From: Pontiellaceae bacterium B12227 | GTDB lineage: Bacteria > Verrucomicrobiota > Kiritimatiellia > Kiritimatiellales > Pontiellaceae | Length of the DNA: 64,000 bases | Assembly (NCBI GenBank): GCA_029432775.1 | Contig: JAROAZ010000009.1 | Coordinates: 62,001-126,000, forward strand | Direction: 5' to 3' | Shown here: positions 34,306-41,040 of the stretch, in pieces | Layout of the letters: each line of letters begins with the position of its first letter | Position numbering within the stretch: the first letter of the stretch is position 1 | The notes under the pieces: generated by a model | Database searches by the model: none | What the model saw: the letters and a program-made list of their open reading frames with translations, nothing else | Told to the model about the DNA's origin: nothing | Made by a program: the position numbers and the translations under genes

Positions 34306-34905
34306 TTATTTTGCGTGCTCGACGACTTCGTCGATCAGGCCGTATTCAGCAGCTTGAGCTGCTGACATGAAGTTGTCGCGATCGGTATCCTTTTCCAGAT
34401 CTTCGACTTTCTTTCCGGAGTGGCTGGCAAGAATTCCGTTGAGGATCTGTTTGATGCGCAGGATTTCCTGAGCCTGGATATTAATATCAGTTGCCTGACC
34501 CTGAGCTCCGCCGAGCGGCTGGTGAATCATGATACGGGCATTGGGCAGGGCAAAACGTTTGCCCGGGGCGCCTGCTGCAAGCAGAACGGCGCCCATGCTG
34601 GCCGCCTGTCCCATGCAATAGGTGGTGATGTCGCATTTCAGAAACTGCATGGTGTCATAAATCGCCAGTCCGGCTGTAACCACGCCGCCCGGGGAGTTAA
34701 TGTAGACACTGATGTCCTTTTCAGGATCTTCGCTCTGAAGGAACAGCAACTGGGCCACTACCAGATTGGCCACCGTATCGTCGATTGCGGTTCCGAGAAA
34801 AATGATGCGCTCCTTGAGGAGGCGGGAATAGATGTCGAACGCGCGTTCACCGCGGCCGGTTTGCTCAATTACTGTTGGAACTAAATAGTTCGCCATTTCG
34901 TTCAT
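34306..34905 (-). CDS. clpP: ATP-dependent Clp protease proteolytic subunit ClpP
   Basis: A 199-residue serine protease. The catalytic triad is visible: Ser103 in [11 protein letters not shown], His128 in [11 protein letters not shown] and Asp177 in DTDRDNF. The oligomerisation sequence IYINSPGG-type motif ([13 protein letters not shown]) is intact. Fourteen subunits form the proteolytic chamber that works with ClpX. GGAG lies 7 nt before the ATG at 34905. It sits between tig and clpX with spacers of about 106 and 128 bp that both hold inverted repeats. Confidence 0.98.
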   Translation of the reverse strand: MNEMANYLVPTVIEQTGRGERAFDIYSRLLKERIIFLGTAIDDTVANLVVAQLLFLQSEDPEKDISVYINSPGGVVTAGLAIYDTMQFLKCDITTYCMGQAASMGAVLLAAGAPGKRFALPNARIMIHQPLGGAQGQATDINIQAQEILRIKQILNGILASHSGKKVEDLEKDTDRDNFMSAAQAAEYGLIDEVVEHAK

Positions 34906-34937
34906 TTCAAACTCCGTTATCGTGGTTGGTTAAGAAT

Positions 34938-34987
34938 CATTGGATTATCGGATCAATGGAGGCTTCCATCAATCCTATAATCCAATG
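34938..34987. repeat. 50-nt hairpin between tig and clpP
   Basis: CATTGGATTAT (34938-34948) pairs perfectly with ATAATCCAATG (34977-34987). Pairing continues inward (GGAT/ATCC, AATGGA/TCCAT) to a loop of a few bases. No T-run follows on either side, so a processing site or a mobile palindrome fits better than a terminator. Confidence 0.65.
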
Positions 34988-35011
34988 TCCCGAAGCGGCG
35001 AATGGCAAGCG

Positions 35012-36307
35012 TTACTTGATCTTCGCGTTTTCGACCATGTAATCGAGCGCCTTGTTGAAGCGGATCTGCTCGCCCACGCTGTGAATGGAATCGTTCTCTT
35101 CCATTTCTTTACGCAATGCAGAAGCGTCTTTACGCTGCTGAATCGCCATCGTTGCGATTTCTTCGTCAATTTCCACTTCAGTGACGTCGTACTCCAGCTC
35201 TGTAGCAATTCCGAGGCCAATATAGCGAAGCTTCACGTTTTCAAGGGCCTGATCGGCAGCTTCTTTCTGGATCTCTTCCATGTTGCTGGTGATGTCTTCC
35301 TGGGTCTGTCCCATCATCATGCGGCGGTTGGCAATGTCATAAACCACGTTACGGGTCTGGTTTGCAACAACGCTTTCCGGAACCTCAATCTTGGTTTTCT
35401 TGATGAGGTAATCCACGATCTGCTGATGCTTTGCGCCGAGGGCCATGTTTTCGGCCTGTGCTGTGAGCTGCTCGCGGATGTTTTCGCGGAGCACTTCTTC
35501 GGACTCAACCTGCAGTTTGGCAAGAATGGTTTCGTCGAGCTGCGGAACCGAGCGAACACGGACGGCCGTCACTTCAACACTGTAAAGGGCGGTAATGTTT
35601 GCCAGCTCTTTAACCATGAAATCTTCCGGGAAGGTGACTTCCACGTCTTTTTTGTCGCCGATGTTCATGCCGATCAGGGCTGCGCCCATTCCCGGAATGA
35701 AGGCGTGCTCGTCGGCGGAAACCCAGTAGCCTTCGCCGGATCCGATGCCTTTGGCTTCCGGAATCGCGTCTTTCAGCGGCTGTCCGTCGGTGGAGGCTTC
35801 GTAGGTCAGCTGCCCCATGTCGCCCGCTTCAATGGCTTTATCGGTGACTTCTTCGTAATTGGCGTGCTGGCTGAGGATGGCATCGATCTGCTCCTGAACC
35901 TGCTCGTCTTTCACTTCGATTTTTTCCTCTTTCACGGGAATATCGGTGTATTTCGGCAGTTTGAATTCCGGCTCAACATCAACGGTAACGTCGAAAGTAA
36001 CCGGGGTGCCGTCGGTGATTTCCACTTCCGTGGCATCCACCACGTTAACGACTTTCAGTTCAGACTGCTGCAGCGCTTCGTGGTAGAATTTCGGAAGAAC
36101 CCGCTCCTGCAGATCTTTGTTGATGTCCTGAGCATATTTAGCTTCAACAACGTGTTTAGGAGCTTTGCCTTTACGGAAACCCGGGATGTTGGCGAACTTG
36201 ATATACGCCTTCAGCGTATCAGCTTTTTCCTCGGCAATGGTCTCGGCCGGGATTTCGATGGTCATGATCTTGCGGCAGGCGCTGTCATCCTTTACTGAAA
36301 CATTCAT
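35012..36307 (-). CDS. tig: Trigger factor, ribosome-associated chaperone and peptidyl-prolyl isomerase
   Basis: A 431-residue protein, the normal length. The ribosome-binding signature appears as FANIPGFRKGKAPKHVVE (family GFRxGK). An FKBP-type PPIase domain lies in the middle (EHAFIPGMGAALIGMNIGDKK), and a long helical C-terminal arm follows. The frame is open to 36367, but ATG 36307 starts the conserved N-terminus and has AGGAG and AAGGA upstream. Trigger factor binds nascent chains at the ribosome exit. It heads the tig-clpP-clpX group. Confidence 0.97.
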   Translation of the reverse strand: MNVSVKDDSACRKIMTIEIPAETIAEEKADTLKAYIKFANIPGFRKGKAPKHVVEAKYAQDINKDLQERVLPKFYHEALQQSELKVVNVVDATEVEITDGTPVTFDVTVDVEPEFKLPKYTDIPVKEEKIEVKDEQVQEQIDAILSQHANYEEVTDKAIEAGDMGQLTYEASTDGQPLKDAIPEAKGIGSGEGYWVSADEHAFIPGMGAALIGMNIGDKKDVEVTFPEDFMVKELANITALYSVEVTAVRVRSVPQLDETILAKLQVESEEVLRENIREQLTAQAENMALGAKHQQIVDYLIKKTKIEVPESVVANQTRNVVYDIANRRMMMGQTQEDITSNMEEIQKEAADQALENVKLRYIGLGIATELEYDVTEVEIDEEIATMAIQQRKDASALRKEMEENDSIHSVGEQIRFNKALDYMVENAKIK

Positions 36308-36400
36308 AAATCCTTGTACTCCTGTAGTTACCTGTTTTTGGTCAAAAGGCGGTGAATCTACGCACAAAGACCCCTCAGGTCAAGCTTGTGCGGGGTCGAT

Positions 36401-36415
36401 TTCCAAGGTCTGGAA
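36401..36415. repeat. 15-bp dyad copy, intergenic
   Basis: TTCCAAGGTCTGGAA upstream of tig and of the HTH gene. Confidence 0.8.
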
Positions 36416-36429
36416 GAGGCCTAAACCGG

Positions 36430-36444
36430 TTCCAATCGCTGGAA
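36430..36444. repeat. 15-bp dyad copy, intergenic
   Basis: TTCCAATCGCTGGAA, 29 bp (start to start) from the previous copy. Confidence 0.8.
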
Positions 36445-36526
36445 ACGACTATAAAATTTATCCGGATTTACAATGGCGCTTAAAAACCCCATGTTTTAAA
36501 CCTGTTTTCGCTTAAAGGAGAATATC

Positions 36527-36982
36527 ATGGACTCGTATGAAGTAATGAAAAAGTCGGTCAGCGATCTCGGCGTCAAATCGGTGGCTGCAGACCTGGGGCT
36601 CTCGACTTCGCTGATTTATAAGTGGTGCCAACCCACCGATTCAGAAGATGCCAGCGGGGCCGACAATCCGCTCGACCGTTTGGCCCGGGTCTATGAACTG
36701 ACCGGCGACCGCGGACCGATTCAGTGGCTTTGCCGGGAAGCGGACGGTTATTTTGTCGAAAATACTCAGACCGATGAGGTCAATCCGGTTCCTCTGCTGC
36801 ACATGACCCGCCGAATCGTGCGCGAGTTTTCCGAGTTGCTCGATGTATTGACCGAATCGATTGAGAATGATGGGAAAATCGATGCTGAGGAATCGAAAAA
36901 GATCCGCAAGGAGTGGGAAGAGCTGAAATCTTCGGCCGAAGGTTTTGTGGGCGCTTGTGAAAAGGGTGTTTATTACGATTAA
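36527..36982 (+). CDS. Helix-turn-helix DNA-binding protein (phage CII-like)
   Basis: A 151-residue protein. Residues about 12-36 (DLGVKSVAADLGLSTSLIYKW) form a helix-turn-helix of the type found in the phage regulatory CII-like family and in related chromosomal proteins. The C-terminal half is helical and charged. AAAGGAG lies 8 nt before the ATG. Two dyad copies (36401 and 36430) lie 83-126 bp upstream, between this gene and tig. It is a free-standing regulator and a fair candidate to be tested for binding those sites. Targets are unknown. Confidence 0.75.
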   Translation: MDSYEVMKKSVSDLGVKSVAADLGLSTSLIYKWCQPTDSEDASGADNPLDRLARVYELTGDRGPIQWLCREADGYFVENTQTDEVNPVPLLHMTRRIVREFSELLDVLTESIENDGKIDAEESKKIRKEWEELKSSAEGFVGACEKGVYYD

Positions 36983-37069
36983 TTGGTGTTTTTGGAAGAG
37001 GAGCGTCTATTGCGTTATTATCTCCTATTCATCCTTTTTTTTATGAAAAACAGGACGTAGCTTTCGGAT

Positions 37070-38092
37070 ATGAAAAATTCAATAAACCGTCGTGAGTTTT
37101 CCGTTGCCGTTTCTTCACTGGTTGCCGGTACGGCCCTGGCGGAAAAAGCAGGCTCAGATCAGTTGGGGAATGTGCTGCCGTGCCGTCGTCTGGGTAAGAC
37201 GGAGTTGCAGGTGACCCGTTATTGTCCGGGCGGCATGCATATTGAGTGGATGAAATCGGAAGCCGATTCGGCGCGGGCTGTTGAGCTGTGCATCGAAAAA
37301 GGAGTGCGCTTCTTTGATACGGCTTATATGTACGGCCGCGGCCGGAGCGAGGAGCTTTACGGAAAGTATCTTTCGCCGAAGTATCGCGATCAGGTCATCA
37401 TCATGTCGAAAACGACGGGCCGCAATGCCAAATCGGTCCGGGAGCAGCTCGATGGGGGCCTGAAGAGGATGAAAACCGATCGAATCGATGTCTATCTGAT
37501 GCATGCGGTCAATTCTCAGGAGGATGCAGAGGCGCGGATAAAGGGCGGCGCGCTCGATGAACTGCGCAGAGCAAAAGAAAGTGGGAAAATCGGACATATC
37601 GGCTTTTCGGGACACCGAACACCATCGGCCCACAACTGGCTCCTGAACGAAGGGTTCCCCGATGCGGAAGTGGTTCTCATGCCAATTAATGTTGCCGATC
37701 CGTCCTATGACAGTTTTATTTTGAAAACCCTGCCGTTGCTGCAGAAAAAGGACGTCGGGGTGCTGGCCATGAAAACGCTGGGCAATGCCGGTCTGTTGGG
37801 CGGAACACGCGGCGGAATTAAGGGCGACGCAGTTGGAACGGGGCGGGCTGTTGTGCCGGATATTCTGAGCGTACGTGATGCGCATCGTTTTGCGCTTTCC
37901 CTTCCGGTGGCTTCGATTGTTGCCGGTTCCAACGATCTGGATCAGCTTAAACAGAACCTTGAATCGGCAGAGACCTTCCAGCCTTTGGAAGAAACCGAGC
38001 GGGAACGTTTGATTGCCGCCTGTTCCGCACACGGTAAAACCGGTGAGATGGAATTTTACAAGTGGCCGAAAATGCGTCCTGAGCGCACTTAG
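37070..38092 (+). CDS. Tat-exported aldo/keto reductase
   Basis: A 340-residue protein with a twin-arginine signal (INRREFSVAVSSLVAG). The AKR barrel shows the catalytic tetrad: Asp and Tyr in FFDTAYMYG, Lys in IIMSKTTG, His in YLMHAVNS. The N-terminal barrel strand is RRLGKTELQVTRY. The NADPH-binding end (SIVAGSNDLDQLKQNL) is of the yeast YPR1/Gre-like large-family type. A Tat signal implies export of a folded enzyme; exported AKRs are frequent in PVC bacteria. The substrate is unknown. It ends 2 bp from the stop of the convergent dacA-type gene. A dyad copy is read FQPLEE at 37976. Confidence 0.88.
   Translation: MKNSINRREFSVAVSSLVAGTALAEKAGSDQLGNVLPCRRLGKTELQVTRYCPGGMHIEWMKSEADSARAVELCIEKGVRFFDTAYMYGRGRSEELYGKYLSPKYRDQVIIMSKTTGRNAKSVREQLDGGLKRMKTDRIDVYLMHAVNSQEDAEARIKGGALDELRRAKESGKIGHIGFSGHRTPSAHNWLLNEGFPDAEVVLMPINVADPSYDSFILKTLPLLQKKDVGVLAMKTLGNAGLLGGTRGGIKGDAVGTGRAVVPDILSVRDAHRFALSLPVASIVAGSNDLDQLKQNLESAETFQPLEETERERLIAACSAHGKTGEMEFYKWPKMRPERT
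37976..37990. repeat. 15-bp dyad copy, intragenic
   Basis: TTCCAGCCTTTGGAA in the aldo/keto reductase gene. Confidence 0.8.
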
Positions 38093-38094
38093 AC

Positions 38095-39237
38095 CTATTT
38101 GAGTGCGGCAAAGCCTTTGTCGAGCAGCTTGCGGATCTCCACATCGCGGACATTCTTGTCCGGGCAGCCGAGAGCCACCGCAACAATACGGTTGTTTCCC
38201 TGCTTGGCCGTGGCCGAAAGAGAAGAACCGCCGGCGGAGTGATAGCCGGTTTTCAGGCCGTCGCAGCCGGGATACGGCTTTTTGCCCACGAGCGGATTGC
38301 GATTCGCCAGCATAAACTTCTCTTTGCGAATTGAAGAAAGCGGAAGGTAGGTCAGTTTGGTGCTGGTGTATTTCAGTGTTTCCGGGTGGCGCAGCGCAGC
38401 AAGGCTGAGAATGGCAATATCATAGGCCGTGCTGACGTCCGGCTGCTTCCCGCCGCCCGGCGGCAGGCCGTGCGGCGACTGATAGGTCGTGGAGTTCATA
38501 CCCAGCTCGCGCGCTTTCTGGTTCATCATTTCAACAAACGAAGAAACCGTGCCCGACACATGCACCGCCAGCGCCGCAGCGGCGTCATTTGCCGAGTGGA
38601 TCATCAGGGCTTCCAGCATGTCTTCAACGGTGAAATTGCCGGATTCCCGTACGTCGAGATAGACACCCGATCCGCCAATTCCGGCGACTTCCTTCGTGAT
38701 TTTCACCCGGTCCTTCAGGCCGATAACGCCGGCGTCGATCTGTTCAAGGACCAACAGCATAGTCATCATTTTGGTGATGCTGGCGGGGTAGGAATAGACC
38801 GCCGCCCGGTTTTCGTAGAGAATTTTTCCGGTCCGGGCATCCACAACAATGGCGCTTTGATATGGATTTCTTTTGAGCTCGGCAAAGACCTGTCTTGTCC
38901 GGTTAACGGGCCGGTCGGAGCGCAGGTAGCCGTTTTGATTGCTGGTCGAAGCAATGGTCTCGCGGGCGGCGACGGGCTTCATTTCCACAATTTCAACCGG
39001 CATAACAACCGGTTCCGGCATCGGCGCAATGGCCGGTGCTTCCGGAATGTTGACGGCCGGAACTTTAAATTCGGGGAGGGGCTTGGGAGCCGGCCGCTTA
39101 ACCGTTTGCTGCGTCGGAGCGGGCGGACTCTTTTTCGTCGGCTTCGTGTCGTCTTTCGTCCCGATCAGGAAGATAAAGATGATGACATGCAGGACAATGA
39201 GACCTGCGGCGATGAATGTGACGTTGCTTTTTTTCAT
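38095..39237 (-). CDS. D-alanyl-D-alanine carboxypeptidase (penicillin-binding protein, DacA/PBP5-like)
   Basis: A 380-residue enzyme with one N-terminal anchor helix (FIAAGLIVLHVIIFIFLIG) followed by a Pro/Lys-rich periplasmic linker. The serine-hydrolase motifs are present: SxxK in YPASITKMM, SxN in HSANDAAAA and KTG in DGLKTGYHS. Such enzymes trim the terminal D-Ala of peptidoglycan. The N-terminal anchor differs from classic PBP5, which uses a C-terminal amphipathic helix. ATG at 39237 is chosen; a TTG at 39252 is also possible. It is divergent from mvaD with almost no intergenic space. Confidence 0.9.
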   Translation of the reverse strand: MKKSNVTFIAAGLIVLHVIIFIFLIGTKDDTKPTKKSPPAPTQQTVKRPAPKPLPEFKVPAVNIPEAPAIAPMPEPVVMPVEIVEMKPVAARETIASTSNQNGYLRSDRPVNRTRQVFAELKRNPYQSAIVVDARTGKILYENRAAVYSYPASITKMMTMLLVLEQIDAGVIGLKDRVKITKEVAGIGGSGVYLDVRESGNFTVEDMLEALMIHSANDAAAALAVHVSGTVSSFVEMMNQKARELGMNSTTYQSPHGLPPGGGKQPDVSTAYDIAILSLAALRHPETLKYTSTKLTYLPLSSIRKEKFMLANRNPLVGKKPYPGCDGLKTGYHSAGGSSLSATAKQGNNRIVAVALGCPDKNVRDVEIRKLLDKGFAALK

Positions 39238-39282
39238 ATGAATAGGTACCAATTTCTAAAAGCCAGACATCTCAAGGAAATC

Positions 39283-40272
39283 ATGGACGACATACAATCT
39301 CTATTTGTGAAAAACATCCTTCGCGACGCCGGATCCACCTTGAAAGATTCCGGTTCTGCCTTTGCTGCATCCAATATTGCACTGTCTAAATACTGGGGCA
39401 AACGCGATGCCGCGCTGAATCTTCCGGTCAATTCCAGCCTGTCGGTTTCCCTGGGCGATCTCGGAACGCGCACGGAAATCCGGTTGGCGGATGCGGATTC
39501 GGTGCAGCTCAACGGAACTCCGGTGGAGCTGACGGACGGTTTTGCAGTCCGGACGCTCGAATTCCTTAAATTGTTTCCAATGGTTGGAACTCATTTCGAC
39601 GTGCGAACCGAAAATACGATTCCCACGGCGGCGGGGCTGGCTTCCTCCGCCTCCGGTTTTGCCGCGCTGGTGATGGCGCTGGACGATCTGGCGGGGTGGG
39701 GGCTGGATAAAAAGAAGCTCTCCATGCTTGCTCGCCTTGGCAGCGGCAGTGCTTCACGTTCGGTTTATAATGGATTTGTGCAATGGAACGCCGGAACTTC
39801 GGCCGACGGGCTGGACTCTTATGCCGAGCCGCTTTCCAGTGATTGGAAGGATTTCCGCATCGGGATTCTGGAACTTTCCAAAGCCCGGAAACCGGTGGGA
39901 TCGCGCGACGGCATGAACCGGACGGTTGAAACCTCCGAACTTTATAAAAGCTGGCCGGCGCAGGCCAACCGCGACATCGAAATCATTCGAGCGGCCATCG
40001 AAGCCCGCGATTTTCCAACCCTTGGAAAAGCCGCCGAGCACAATGCACTGGCCATGCATGCCACCATGATGTCCGCCTGGCCGCCGCTCATCTATCTGCA
40101 GCCGGAGTCGATGGTGATGATCCATAAAGTCCAGTTCGCACGGGCTGATGGGCTGGAAGTTTATCTGACGATCGACGCCGGACCGAACATCAAACTATTG
40201 TTTCTTGAAGAAAATGAGCGTGCTGTTGTTGACGTTTTTCAGGGATTGGAAGTAGTTAAACCGTTTGGGTGA
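39283..40272 (+). CDS. mvaD: Diphosphomevalonate decarboxylase family enzyme
   Basis: A 329-residue GHMP kinase-fold protein. Family motifs are ALSKYWGKRDAALNLPVNSS, the ATP loop TAAGLASSASGFAAL, GSGSASRSVYNGFVQW and the catalytic-Asp region YLTIDAGPNIKLLF. The family makes isopentenyl diphosphate from mevalonate diphosphate; some members act on mevalonate or mevalonate phosphate. ATG 39283 has AAGGAAA 5 nt upstream; ATG 39238 in the same frame is an alternative. No other mevalonate-pathway gene is in the window. Three perfect dyad copies fall inside this one gene (39575, 39834, 40013). Confidence 0.88.
   Translation: MDDIQSLFVKNILRDAGSTLKDSGSAFAASNIALSKYWGKRDAALNLPVNSSLSVSLGDLGTRTEIRLADADSVQLNGTPVELTDGFAVRTLEFLKLFPMVGTHFDVRTENTIPTAAGLASSASGFAALVMALDDLAGWGLDKKKLSMLARLGSGSASRSVYNGFVQWNAGTSADGLDSYAEPLSSDWKDFRIGILELSKARKPVGSRDGMNRTVETSELYKSWPAQANRDIEIIRAAIEARDFPTLGKAAEHNALAMHATMMSAWPPLIYLQPESMVMIHKVQFARADGLEVYLTIDAGPNIKLLFLEENERAVVDVFQGLEVVKPFG
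39575..39589. repeat. 15-bp dyad copy, intragenic
   Basis: TTCCAATGGTTGGAA in mvaD, read FPMVG. Confidence 0.8.
39834..39848. repeat. 15-bp dyad copy, intragenic
   Basis: TTCCAGTGATTGGAA in mvaD, read SSDWK. Confidence 0.8.
40013..40027. repeat. 15-bp dyad copy, intragenic
   Basis: TTCCAACCCTTGGAA in mvaD, read FPTLG. Confidence 0.85.
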
Positions 40273-40277
40273 TTTCT

Positions 40278-40409
40278 ATGTTCCGATGTCTTGGTATTCT
40301 GGCCGACGATGGTCTGCCGAATATCTGTAGCAGTTACCATGAGCAATCCACCGGGTGGCCCAAAGAAAAGATGGATGACTGGGGCATGACCTCCTGGGGG
40401 CGATTCTAA
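40278..40409 (+). CDS. Possible 43-residue ORF after mvaD
   Basis: ATG 40278 opens 43 codons ending in KEKMDDWGMTSWGRF. It starts 5 bp past the mvaD stop and has no ribosome-binding site. The aromatic C-terminus looks protein-like, so it may be a remnant of a larger gene. It is not recognised. Confidence 0.2.
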   Translation: MFRCLGILADDGLPNICSSYHEQSTGWPKEKMDDWGMTSWGRF

Positions 40410-40419
40410 TGCCGGAAGC

Positions 40420-40776
40420 TTAGTGCTTCTTCGTTTTATAGTCCGGCGTACTTTCCTGAAGACGTTGAACGCAGTATGCGTTCAGGCTTTCGCCCTTGCG
40501 GAGCGCTTCAATGGCGAGAGATTTATGCAGGTCCTTGCCGACGCGTACCACAAACTTCCCAGAGTAGTTTTTTCCTGCAGTTTCCGCAGGCAGGGGAACG
40601 CCGTCTTCTTCGCAGATCCGAACCCATTCTTCAACGACCTGACAAAGCTCCTTGTAGACGCTTGCTTCATCATCACCATGTACGCCGCCGCACATCAGGC
40701 CGGGGCAGGTGCCTACATAGCACTGGTCTTCTTCTGACCATTCCACAATCTTAAGATATTTGTCGCTGGCTTTCAT
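40420..40776 (-). CDS. hicB: HicB-family antitoxin
   Basis: A 118-residue protein. The N-terminal half (IVEWSEEDQCYVGTCPGL) is the degenerate RNase-H-like HicB domain. The C-terminal half (SGKFVVRVGKDLHKSLAIEA) is a ribbon-helix-helix DNA-binding domain. HicB binds HicA and represses the operon. Its ATG overlaps the hicA stop (ATGA), so the genes are coupled. The hicA-before-hicB order is the common one. Confidence 0.9.
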   Translation of the reverse strand: MKASDKYLKIVEWSEEDQCYVGTCPGLMCGGVHGDDEASVYKELCQVVEEWVRICEEDGVPLPAETAGKNYSGKFVVRVGKDLHKSLAIEALRKGESLNAYCVQRLQESTPDYKTKKH

Positions 40777-40967
40777 TTTTTCACCTCACGGAGGGCTCGT
40801 TCCACCTCGCGCTCCTGATACTTCTTTGCATCGTCACCGGTTTTCCCGCTGATGGTAATTCGTATACCACTTGAATGTGTAAAGTTCCGATGACTTCCCT
40901 TGCCGCCCCGATCCGTGAATCCGGCCTTCTTTAGATCTTGAATCAGCTGGCGAATCTTTCGCGGCAT
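40773..40967 (-). CDS. hicA: HicA-family mRNA interferase toxin
   Basis: A 64-residue protein with the double-stranded-RNA-binding-like HicA fold. The catalytic His is in GGKGSHRNFTH and the start RKIRQLIQDLKKAGF is typical. HicA cleaves mRNA when not bound by HicB. A 17-bp palindrome lies directly upstream. Confidence 0.9.
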   Translation of the reverse strand: MPRKIRQLIQDLKKAGFTDRGGKGSHRNFTHSSGIRITISGKTGDDAKKYQEREVERALREVKK

Positions 40968-40975
40968 GCAATAGT

Positions 40976-40992
40976 GATACTATATTAGTATC
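40976..40992. promoter_or_regulatory. Operator palindrome of hicAB
   Basis: GATACTA-TAT-TAGTATC is a perfect inverted repeat 9 bp before the hicA ATG (minus strand). It overlaps an AT-rich -10-like stretch and fits autoregulation by the HicB ribbon-helix-helix domain. Confidence 0.7.
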
Positions 40993-41040
40993 GCGCAGTC
41001 AACGGGGCTGGAATCTTGAAGTTTGGCGGTGCAATAGAGC

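Noticed and set aside
34940..36298. A 452-codon plus-strand frame opposite tig
   Set aside because: It is a shadow of the trigger factor gene; composition (Phe/His/Asn-rich) is that of an antisense frame.
38386..39282. A 628-codon frame covering the region antisense to the carboxypeptidase gene and continuing into mvaD
   Set aside because: The upstream part is the antisense of a well-supported gene and lacks family similarity; mvaD begins at 39283.
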